Of a DNA stretch of 64,000 nt, positions 1-6,683 are shown one piece after another; the stretch's first letter is position 1, and every line of letters starts with the position of its first letter. Position numbers and translations under genes: made by a program. Origin of the DNA: Streptomyces sp. V1I1 (lineage in GTDB: Bacteria > Actinomycetota > Actinomycetes > Streptomycetales > Streptomycetaceae); contig NZ_JAUSZH010000001.1 of assembly GCF_030817355.1 (NCBI RefSeq), forward strand, positions 2,474,501-2,538,500, written 5' to 3'. Below the pieces are notes generated by a model. That model worked only from the letters and a program-made list of their open reading frames with translations. It was not told where the DNA came from and did no database searches.

Positions 1-1
1 C

Positions 2-88
2 ACCGAAGGGCGGGCCGTGCGCAGCCCGCAGTACGGGCAGATCGGACGGCCCGAGCTCCAGTACCGCTGGAAGCCCGCCGCACATTGA
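2..88 (+). CDS. C-terminal end of an unidentified protein (partial)
   Basis: An open frame enters from the left edge and stops at TGA 86-88, leaving 28 residues ending RWKPAAH. The fragment is too short to assign. It points the same way as the sugar ABC importer that follows, about 130 bp downstream, so it could be a carbohydrate-metabolism gene, but that is only inference from position. Confidence 0.55.
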   Translation, partial: TEGRAVRSPQYGQIGRPELQYRWKPAAH

Positions 89-122
89 GTGGCCGCCCCA
101 ACGACCTTGGCCTGCACGGGGA

Positions 123-152
123 TTGACCTTGTGAACGGAGGGGTCCTACGGT
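123..152 (+). promoter_or_regulatory. candidate promoter of the sugar ABC importer
   Basis: TTGACC (123-128) and TACGGT (147-152) are separated by 18 bp, a good fit to a vegetative streptomycete promoter. The site lies about 70 bp before the lipoprotein start. No clear operator was recognised around it. Confidence 0.45.
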
Positions 153-219
153 CACCGGGCAGCCCCCGTGCCCGCAGCCCTCCGGCTCGGACGCCCCCGG
201 CTCAGAGGAGGTCGTGCCC

Positions 220-1581
220 GTGCGCCCCACCGCCCCACTGATCCTCGTCACCACTGTCACCGCACTAGCCGCGGCAACGCTCACTGCCTGCGGCGGCGAC
301 GCCGGAGGCGACCCCGACACCGTCAAGGTCGCCTACAACCGGTCCACCGACAACAAGATCCGCTTCAAGGATGCCCATCTCGAGGCCGCCAAGAAGCAGT
401 TCGAGAAGGAACACCCGGGCAAGAAGATCAAGCTCATACCGATCCAGGCCCCGGACAACGACTACGCCACCAAGGCACAGCAGATGATGCGCTCCCCCAA
501 GACCGCCCCGGATCTGGTCTACGAGGACACCTTCCGCATCAACTCCGACATCAAGGCCGGGTACTTGAAGCCGCTGGACGACTATCTCCCCAAGTGGGAC
601 CAGTGGAGCCAGTTCGTCGACACGGCGAAGGCCGCGGCCAAGGCGGAGGACGGCAAGACGTACGGCATCCCCGACGGCACCGACACCCGCGGCCTCTGGT
701 TCAACAAGGCGATCTTCGCGAAGGCGGGCCTGCCCGCCGACTGGCAGCCCAAGAACTGGGCGGAGATCCTCACCGCGGCCCGTACCGTCAAACAGAAGGT
801 CCCCGGCGTCATCCCGCTCAATGTCTACACCGGCAAGGGCCCCGGCGAGGCGGCCGTGATGCAGGGCTTCGAGATGCTGCTGTACGGCACCGGCGAGGAT
901 CCCCTCTACGACGCCTCCGCCAAGAAGTGGGTCACGGGCGGCAAGGGCTTCAAGGACTCGCTCGACTTCGTACGGACGGTGTACGCGGAGAAGCTCGGCC
1001 CGGACGTCTCGGACGCCCTGGACCCCAACGTCGGCACACGCGTCGCCACCGAGTGGCTTCCCGAGGGCAAGCTGGCGATCTCCCTGGACGGCTCCTGGAT
1101 GGGCCAGAACTGGATCAATAAGGGCCCCAAGGAGTGGCCGGACTGGAGCAAGGAGCTCGCCCAGACCCCGATGCCGACGCAGACCGGGCAGGCGCCCGGC
1201 AAGGTGTCCATGTCCGGCGGCTGGGCCTGGTCGATCCCGCAGAAGGCCAAGAACCCCGATCTCGCCTTCGACTTCATCAAGACGGTCCAGACGGCAGAGA
1301 ACGCGACGCGGTGGTGCGTGGTCGCCGCGCAGATCGCCGTACGCAAGGATGTGGCGGCCGACCCGAAGTATCTGAAGTCCATGCCGGGCATCGACTTCTT
1401 CACCGGTCTTGTGCAGTACACCCACTACCGGCCGGCGCTGCCCGTCTATCCGCAGGTCTCGACGGCCATCGGCGAGGCGATGGAGAAGGTGACGACGGGT
1501 GACGCATCGGCCGCGGACGCGGCGAAGGCGTACGACGACCAGCTGAAGACGATCGTCGACGGCGCGGTCCTCACCAAGTGA
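220..1581 (+). CDS. sugar ABC transporter substrate-binding lipoprotein
   Basis: Extracellular solute-binding protein of the carbohydrate (family 1) type, about 453 aa, which captures a sugar outside the membrane and delivers it to the two permeases downstream. The N-terminus is a lipoprotein signal ending in the lipobox LTAC, with the lipidated cysteine at about residue 24. I chose GTG 220 because AGAGGAGG at 204-211 is well spaced for it; an in-frame GTG at 214 is too close. The rest is the usual two-lobed binding protein, with a Trp/Gly-rich hinge segment near residue 330 (SGGWAWSIP). Its TGA overlaps the next gene's GTG (GTGA), so the genes are translationally coupled. The substrate cannot be read from the sequence. 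Confidence 0.9.
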   Translation: MRPTAPLILVTTVTALAAATLTACGGDAGGDPDTVKVAYNRSTDNKIRFKDAHLEAAKKQFEKEHPGKKIKLIPIQAPDNDYATKAQQMMRSPKTAPDLVYEDTFRINSDIKAGYLKPLDDYLPKWDQWSQFVDTAKAAAKAEDGKTYGIPDGTDTRGLWFNKAIFAKAGLPADWQPKNWAEILTAARTVKQKVPGVIPLNVYTGKGPGEAAVMQGFEMLLYGTGEDPLYDASAKKWVTGGKGFKDSLDFVRTVYAEKLGPDVSDALDPNVGTRVATEWLPEGKLAISLDGSWMGQNWINKGPKEWPDWSKELAQTPMPTQTGQAPGKVSMSGGWAWSIPQKAKNPDLAFDFIKTVQTAENATRWCVVAAQIAVRKDVAADPKYLKSMPGIDFFTGLVQYTHYRPALPVYPQVSTAIGEAMEKVTTGDASAADAAKAYDDQLKTIVDGAVLTK

Positions 1582-2444
1582 GCGCCACCAGAACGGGATG
1601 GTGGCGGTGGGTACCGCTCGCCCCCGCCACCATCCTTCTGCTTCTCTTTCTGGCAGGACCGATCGGCTACTGCGTCTGGATCGCGTTCACCAACACGCAG
1701 CTGACGGGTGCGTCCGGCTCCGACTTCGTCGGCCTGGACAACTTCCGCCGGGCCTTCGCCGACGACGATTTCCGTAACGCCGTCTGGCTCACGCTCGTCT
1801 TCACCTTCGTCTCGGCCGTGGTCGGCCAGAACACGCTGGGCCTGGCGCTGGCCGGTCTGATGCGGGCCGCGTCCCGTCCCGTACGGACTCTCACCGGCAC
1901 CCTCGTCATCACGGCCTGGGTGCTGCCGGAGATCGTCGCGGCGTTCCTGCTGTACACCTTCTTCCGCCGCGAGGGAACGCTGAACGCCCTGCTGGACTGG
2001 CTCCATCTGCCGTCCCAGAACTGGCTGTTCACACTGCCGATCCTTGCGGTGTCGTTCGCCAATGTCTGGCGCGGCACCGCCTTCTCGATGCTGATCTACT
2101 CCGCCGCGCTCGCCGAGATCCCGCGCGACATCACGGAGGCGGCGGAGGTCGACGGGGCGAGCGGTCCGCGCCGGGTCTGGCACATCACGCTGCCGATGAT
2201 CCGCCGCTCGATCGGCACCAACCTGATGCTGAACACGCTCTCGACGCTGTCGGTCTTCGGCCTGATCTGGGCGATGACGCGCGGCGGCCCGGGCAATCGC
2301 AGCCAGACACTGCCGGTGTTCATGTACGACCAGGCGTTCCTGAAGAGCCTGATCGGCTACGGCACGGCGGTGGCGCTGCTGCTTCTGCTGGTGGGCTCGC
2401 TGTTCTCGATCGTCTATCTGCGTCTGATGAAGGTGGAGGCGTGA
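1578..2444 (+). CDS. sugar ABC transporter permease (MalF/UgpA type)
   Basis: Integral membrane component, 288 aa, with about six hydrophobic segments. The first is at residues 13-35 after a short Arg/Trp-rich N-terminus. The cytoplasmic EAA loop that docks the ATPase is visible near residues 187-206 (EAAEVDGASGPRRVWHITLP). The GTG start overlaps the lipoprotein stop, and the TGA overlaps the start of the second permease, so all three genes form one operon. No ATP-binding subunit gene is present. Streptomycete importers of this class commonly share the multi-purpose ATPase MsiK, so I infer the same here. Confidence 0.9.
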   Translation: MSATRTGWWRWVPLAPATILLLLFLAGPIGYCVWIAFTNTQLTGASGSDFVGLDNFRRAFADDDFRNAVWLTLVFTFVSAVVGQNTLGLALAGLMRAASRPVRTLTGTLVITAWVLPEIVAAFLLYTFFRREGTLNALLDWLHLPSQNWLFTLPILAVSFANVWRGTAFSMLIYSAALAEIPRDITEAAEVDGASGPRRVWHITLPMIRRSIGTNLMLNTLSTLSVFGLIWAMTRGGPGNRSQTLPVFMYDQAFLKSLIGYGTAVALLLLLVGSLFSIVYLRLMKVEA

Positions 2445-3268
2445 TGCGCCGGACCACCCGGGCCCGGCTCGCCGCCGACGCCGCCCTGCTGCTGACCGCC
2501 GCGGCTTTCGCGATTCCGCTGGTGTGGCTGCTGCTGGCCTCGGTGGACACGGAGGCGGATCTGCGGGTGCGGGCGCCCTCGTCGTTCACCGCGGACAATT
2601 TCGACGCGGTACTCACCGACGAGATCACCTTCACGCCGATGCTCAACAGCCTGCTGCTGTGCGGCGGCGCGACCCTGCTGACGGTGGTGTGCGCGGCGCT
2701 CGCCGCGTATCCGCTCTCCCGCCATCACTCGCGCTGGGGCCGTCCGTATCTGCTGACGATCCTGTTCACGACGTGTCTGCCGATCACCGCGGTCATGGTC
2801 CCGGTCTACGGACTGTTCGTTCAGGTCAATCTGATCGACACGATGTACGGTACGGGCCTGTTCCTCGCCACGTCCCAGCTGCCGTTCTCCATCTGGCTGA
2901 TGAAGAATTTCATGGACGGCGTCCCGGTGGTCCTGGAGGAGGCGGCCTGGACGGACGGCGCATCGAATCTGCAGACGCTGACCAGGGTCGTCCTGCCGCT
3001 GATGGGCCCGGGACTGACCGTGGTGACGATCTACACCTTCATCCAGCTCTGGGGGAACTTCTTCGTACCGTTCATGCTGATCCTCTCCCCCGAGCAGCTG
3101 CCGGCGTCCGTCTCGATCTTCAGCTTCTTCGGCAACTACGGCTCGGTGATCTACGGGCAGCTCGCGGCGTTCTCGATCCTGTACTCGGCGCCGGTCCTGG
3201 TGCTGTACATGCTGATCGCCCGGAGGCTGGGCGGCGGGTTCGCACTCGGCGGCGCCGTCAAGGGGTGA
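2441..3268 (+). CDS. sugar ABC transporter permease (MalG/UgpE type)
   Basis: Second membrane subunit, 275 aa, with about six transmembrane segments and an EAA loop near residue 165 (EEAAWTDGASNLQTLTRVVL). GTG 2441 and ATG 2444 are both usable behind GGTGGAGG; GTG overlaps the upstream stop. It completes a lipoprotein-permease-permease importer. The roughly 120 bp after its stop show no strong terminator. An ATPase gene would be expected in some bacteria but is absent. Confidence 0.9.
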   Translation: MMRRTTRARLAADAALLLTAAAFAIPLVWLLLASVDTEADLRVRAPSSFTADNFDAVLTDEITFTPMLNSLLLCGGATLLTVVCAALAAYPLSRHHSRWGRPYLLTILFTTCLPITAVMVPVYGLFVQVNLIDTMYGTGLFLATSQLPFSIWLMKNFMDGVPVVLEEAAWTDGASNLQTLTRVVLPLMGPGLTVVTIYTFIQLWGNFFVPFMLILSPEQLPASVSIFSFFGNYGSVIYGQLAAFSILYSAPVLVLYMLIARRLGGGFALGGAVKG

Positions 3269-3382
3269 TGGTCCGGCGTGTACCGTCACGTGACGTTACC
3301 AAGCAGTAACGATCAGCTCGGACGTTCCTACGATAAGTCGCTCTGGGTGAACGCACCGTAGTCGCCATCCCCTCCGGCCCCC

Positions 3383-3388
3383 TAGCGT
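3383..3388 (+). promoter_or_regulatory. -10 hexamer for a leaderless regulator mRNA
   Basis: TAGCGT lies exactly 6 bp before GTG 3395, and no Shine-Dalgarno sequence precedes that codon. The same spacing recurs at several other genes in the window. No good -35 is visible. Confidence 0.5.
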
Positions 3389-3394
3389 GTGTGC

Positions 3395-4072
3395 GTGCAC
3401 CACACCCCCTCCCCACCCTTCAACGCCCCCGCCGCACGCCGACTGCGCGAGGCCCTCGGAATGGCGCCCGGCCATGTCGCGTACGGCCTCCGTGCCCAGT
3501 ACGGACTCCACATCACCCCCGACACGGTGGTCGCCTGGGAACGCGGACTCGACGCCCCCGGTTCGCACGAACTGACCGCGCTCGCCGGGGTGTTGTGGTG
3601 TGCGCCCACCGATCTGCTCACCGCCGCGAGCACTCTGCGCGAGCACCGGATGGCACGCGGCCTCGCCCCCGACGACCTGGCGCGGCGGGTGGGCGTGGAC
3701 GCCACCTCGTATGTGCGGATGGAGGAGTCGGGGCGCTGGCGCGCCAATGAGCGGCAGACCACCGCGCTCGCCGAGGTGCTTGAGCTGGGCCCCCGCGAGC
3801 TGCTGACCGCGACCGGCCGGGACGAGGACCTCGCCGACCTGCTGCGGGACGCGGTGAAGGCTCGCTGGCAGGCGTACGTCCGTCCGGTCGGGAAGATGCT
3901 GCCGATGGACCGCGGCCACCTCGAGGACGTACTGCAGGAGTTGCACGCCGACTACCAGTCCCGGACGGTGGCCACCCTCAACTGGGGCACAGCCTCGCAG
4001 GACACCGGGGAGCCGGGCCGGGAGTTCCTGGACCGGATAGTGGAGCACTTCTGGGAACTGGCGCGCGGCTAA
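3395..4072 (+). CDS. XRE-like helix-turn-helix regulator
   Basis: About 225 aa with two Cro/C1-type helix-turn-helix units. The first covers residues ~10-65 (a segment ending VVAWERGLDAPGS) and the second ~80-135 (MARGLAPDDLARRVGVDATS, then VRMEESGRW). The C-terminal ~80 residues hold no domain I recognise. I chose GTG 3395 because it sits 6 bp after TAGCGT, the leaderless arrangement; GTG codons at 3387-3391 are alternatives. Its TAA shares bases with the TAG of the convergent membrane gene, an overlap of four bases. The target is unknown. The adjacent, also HTH-containing, membrane protein is the obvious partner to test. Confidence 0.75.
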   Translation: MHHTPSPPFNAPAARRLREALGMAPGHVAYGLRAQYGLHITPDTVVAWERGLDAPGSHELTALAGVLWCAPTDLLTAASTLREHRMARGLAPDDLARRVGVDATSYVRMEESGRWRANERQTTALAEVLELGPRELLTATGRDEDLADLLRDAVKARWQAYVRPVGKMLPMDRGHLEDVLQELHADYQSRTVATLNWGTASQDTGEPGREFLDRIVEHFWELARG

Positions 4073-5160
4073 ACCCCGTTGGGATCCCGGTCGAACGCGA
4101 ACAACTGGCCCTTCGCGTCCTTGGTACAGGCCAGCTGCCGTAGCTTGGCGCCGGGCTTCGTCGCGGCCTCAGGCACCCCGGCGCACAGGTTGCTGTGCAG
4201 TGGCCGCAGCCGGTAGCCGCGCACCGGCTGCCCCACCGGCTCCAGCAGGAAGGCCTCGGCGGGGCCGCGCTTGCCGCACTCCTGGTCTTCGAGCGGCGCG
4301 CCGACCTCCAGCGACTTGTCCTTGACACCGGTGCAGCCCTCGCCGAATTGCCTGTGGAAGGTCACGATCCGCCAGGCGGGTTCGATGGGCTTCAGGCTGA
4401 AGCGCGGGGTGGTGTCGGGCGAGCACGGCTGCTGGTAGAGCTGCCCGTTCTGCCCGCCGGCCTCGGCCAGACACAGGCCCGAGTGGACGGCCTTGATCTG
4501 TACGGGCCCGGGCTGAAGGGAGCCGGACTGAGAAGAGCCGGACTGAGAAGGGCGCGGCTGAGAAGAGCCGGGCTGCTCCGTGCTCTGTCTCTTCTCCGCC
4601 TGTTTGTGCTCCACCTGTCTGTTCTCCGACTCATCGGAGTCGCGGGAGGCGAGCGTCACCGCCAGCGCGACCACGCCAAGCGCCACGATCACCGTCGGCA
4701 GCACCGCACGGGCGAGCCACGGCCTGCGCGGCGGCTCGGGCGGCGCGGACTCCTCGGTCCCGCGTCCCGGTTCTGGTCCCGGTTCTGGTCCCGCTTCCGA
4801 TCCCGCTTCCGATCCCAGTTCCGGTTCCGGTTGGCCGACGGCGTACGCCGGGACCTCGAAGGACTGCCGCTCGCGCCGGCTGAGCTCCTTGCGTACGCGC
4901 ACCCAGGTCTCGGTCGTCCCGGGGCCGCAGCCGCAGGCGCGTACGAAAGCCACCACGAGTTCCTCGCGCGGCACCGTGCTACGGCTGAGCATATTGGCGA
5001 CGGTCGAGCGCGGCAGTACATCGCCGACCGCGTCCGCCCGCGCGGTCAACTCCCGGTAGGTCAGGCCGGACCAGTCCTTGAGCGCCTGCATCTGCGCGAC
5101 GAATTCGCCGGAGCTCTGGGCCTGTTCGGGATCCGGAGCGGCGGGTCCGTCGGAGTCCAT
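4069..5160 (-). CDS. membrane protein with cytoplasmic HTH and ricin-like extracytoplasmic domain
   Basis: About 363 aa. Residues ~15-90 look like an XRE-type helix-turn-helix (LTYRELTARAD, RSTVANMLSR). A Pro/Glu/Gly linker and then one hydrophobic segment (~residues 148-170) follow. The outer part starts with a Ser/Gln/Pro linker and ends in three repeated Cys-containing segments (SGLCLAEAG, GEGCTGVKD, SNLCAGVPE, each followed by a second Cys), the pattern of a ricin-type beta-trefoil. Start ATG 5160 has GGAGGG upstream; a longer frame to 5268 lacks support. Both linkers are encoded by short tandem DNA repeats. A transmembrane link between a DNA-binding fold and a sugar-binding fold suggests signalling or localisation, but this is inference. 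Confidence 0.75.
   Translation of the reverse strand: MDSDGPAAPDPEQAQSSGEFVAQMQALKDWSGLTYRELTARADAVGDVLPRSTVANMLSRSTVPREELVVAFVRACGCGPGTTETWVRVRKELSRRERQSFEVPAYAVGQPEPELGSEAGSEAGPEPGPEPGRGTEESAPPEPPRRPWLARAVLPTVIVALGVVALAVTLASRDSDESENRQVEHKQAEKRQSTEQPGSSQPRPSQSGSSQSGSLQPGPVQIKAVHSGLCLAEAGGQNGQLYQQPCSPDTTPRFSLKPIEPAWRIVTFHRQFGEGCTGVKDKSLEVGAPLEDQECGKRGPAEAFLLEPVGQPVRGYRLRPLHSNLCAGVPEAATKPGAKLRQLACTKDAKGQLFAFDRDPNGV
4521..4576. repeat. short tandem repeats encoding a Ser/Gln/Gly linker
   Basis: Imperfect copies of a unit like GGACTGAGAAGAGCC run through this stretch, coding for the Ser-Gln-rich stalk just outside the membrane in the ricin-like protein. The repeat number is probably variable between strains (inference). 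Confidence 0.6.
4757..4826. repeat. tandem repeats encoding a Gly/Pro/Glu/Ser linker
   Basis: Imperfect 12-bp units of the form GGTCCCGGTTCT or GATCCCGCTTCC are repeated about six times. They encode the alternating Gly-Pro-Glu / Gly-Ser-Glu linker between the HTH and the membrane segment. Confidence 0.6.
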
Positions 5161-5283
5161 GCGTCCCTCCCCTTCAACGTTCACGTGCTGGGACAGGGTT
5201 GGGACATGTCCCGGACGCGGAACAGCCTTGCGATTCGCGCCAGTCAACTCAAGAGTGATCTGCGCCATCCAAGGCGGAAAAAG

Positions 5284-5324
5284 AGTGGCCTTGATCGCGC
5301 ACGGGGGTCGCGATCAAGGCCACT
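5284..5324 (-). terminator. rho-independent terminator of pfkA
   Basis: A perfect 16-bp stem (AGTGGCCTTGATCGCG at 5284-5299 with its complement at 5309-5324) encloses a 9-nt loop. Reading on the minus strand it is followed by TCTTTTTCC, a convincing U-tract, 34 bp after the pfkA stop. Confidence 0.9.
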
Positions 5325-5357
5325 GGGGAGCCGAAGCCGAAGCCGAAGCCCGCAGGG

Positions 5358-6383
5358 TCAGAAGACCGACTCCGCCTCGTACACCCGGTCCTCGGGCACG
5401 GTCTTCAGCTGGGCGACCGCCGCCGCCAGCGGCACCATGACAACGTCCGTCCCGCGCAGCGCGGTCATCATGCCGAACTCGCCGCGGTGCGCCGCCTCAA
5501 CCGCGTGCCAGCCGAAGCGCGTCGCCAGCACCCGGTCGTACGCGGTCGGCGTGCCACCGCGCTGCACATGACCGAGAATCACCGGCCGCGCCTCCTTGCC
5601 GAGCCGCAGCTCCAGCTCCGCGGCGAGGCGGTTGCCGATGCCCTCGAAGCGCTCGTGCCCGAACTGGTCGATCTCGCCCTTCGCGTAATCCATCGAGCCC
5701 TCGGCCGGATGCGCACCCTCCGCGACGCACACCACAGCGAACTTCTTACCGCGCGAGAATCGCTCCTCGACCATCTTGACCAGGTCCTCGACCTGGAAAC
5801 GCCGCTCGGGCAGACAGATGCCGTGCGCGCCGCCCGCCATGCCGGACTCCAGCGCGATCCAGCCCGCGTGCCGACCCATGACCTCGACGACCATCACGCG
5901 CTGGTGCGACTCGGCCGTGGTCTTGAGGCGGTCGATGGCCTCGGTGGCGACGGTGACGGCGGTGTCGAAGCCGAAGGTGCGGTCGGTGGCGGAGATGTCG
6001 TTGTCGATCGTCTTCGGTACGCCGACGACAGGCATCCCCGCGTCGGCGAGCATCCGGGACGCGGTGAGCGTGCCCTCGCCGCCGATCGGGATGAGCGCGT
6101 CGATGCCGTACTGCTTCGCCAACTCCGCAGAATTCTCTGCGGCTTCGCGCAGCCGGCCGCGCTCGAGGCGCGCGGAGCCCAGGATCGTACCGCCGCGGGC
6201 GAGTATGCCGCTGACGGCGTTGAGGTCGAGCGGGCGGTAGTGGCCGTCGAGCAGCCCCTTGAACCCGTCCTCGAAACCTATGACTTCATCGCCGTGTCCG
6301 GTCAGGGCACGGTGCACGACCGACCGGATCACTGCGTTCAGGCCCGGGCAGTCGCCGCCTGCCGTGAGAACTCCGATGCGCAT
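5358..6383 (-). CDS. pfkA: ATP-dependent 6-phosphofructokinase
   Basis: Cytosolic glycolytic enzyme that phosphorylates fructose 6-phosphate to fructose 1,6-bisphosphate, 341 aa. The PFK fold motifs are present: GGDCPGLN at residues 9-16, GGEGT, PKTIDND and MGRHAGW. The glycine after the acidic residue in GGEGT is the form seen in ATP-using rather than pyrophosphate-using enzymes. Start ATG 6383 (MRIGVL) has a GGAGA ribosome site; the open frame continues upstream to 6485 without support. The gene is transcribed away from pta across a 300-bp gap and ends at a strong terminator. S. coelicolor has several pfkA paralogues, one at the equivalent position. Confidence 0.95.
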   Translation of the reverse strand: MRIGVLTAGGDCPGLNAVIRSVVHRALTGHGDEVIGFEDGFKGLLDGHYRPLDLNAVSGILARGGTILGSARLERGRLREAAENSAELAKQYGIDALIPIGGEGTLTASRMLADAGMPVVGVPKTIDNDISATDRTFGFDTAVTVATEAIDRLKTTAESHQRVMVVEVMGRHAGWIALESGMAGGAHGICLPERRFQVEDLVKMVEERFSRGKKFAVVCVAEGAHPAEGSMDYAKGEIDQFGHERFEGIGNRLAAELELRLGKEARPVILGHVQRGGTPTAYDRVLATRFGWHAVEAAHRGEFGMMTALRGTDVVMVPLAAAVAQLKTVPEDRVYEAESVF

Positions 6384-6532
6384 CGTGCTGTGTCTCCTGC
6401 TCGTCATTGGTACATGTGAGCCCAGGTTCGATTGTTCCACGGACCCCGGGGAACCCGCGCTTTCAGCTACTCCGCCGTACTGCACTAGGCCCTTGCTCGC
6501 GGGCCTTTGGACCCGGCTCCATCCGTGCCCCG

Positions 6533-6579
6533 ATCCGGGCCTTAATCCGGGCCTGAATCCCGGCCTGATCCGGGCCCCG
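6533..6579. repeat. 12-bp tandem repeat, about 3.5 copies
   Basis: Units ATCCGGGCCTTA, ATCCGGGCCTGA, ATCCCGGCCTGA and a partial copy lie head to tail in the pfkA/pta gap. No function is evident; slippage-prone. Confidence 0.75.
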
Positions 6580-6627
6580 TCCGGCGGGCGCTCTATCCAC
6601 CCGCAGAGGTATTGTCAAGAGGGCAAT

Positions 6628-6648
6628 GCCGCCCCAAGCGGCTTTTTT
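6628..6648 (+). terminator. intrinsic-terminator-like hairpin in the pta leader
   Basis: GCCGC (6628-6632), loop CCCAA, GCGGC (6638-6642), then six T residues. Uninterrupted T6 tracts are rare in this genome. It lies 35 bp before the pta start and reads in the pta direction, so it may attenuate pta-ackA or end a short upstream RNA. Confidence 0.6.
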
Positions 6649-6683
6649 GTATGCACAAACATGGACATGACGGGAGAGCATGC

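Larger units (their letters stand above)
6384..6683. other. 300-bp divergent intergenic region between pfkA and pta
   Basis: No gene seen. It holds a 12-bp tandem repeat (6533-6579), a hexamer TATTGT near 6610 that could be a -10 box, and an intrinsic-terminator-like hairpin with six T residues (6628-6648) shortly before pta. Promoters for both flanking genes must lie here. Confidence 0.7.
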
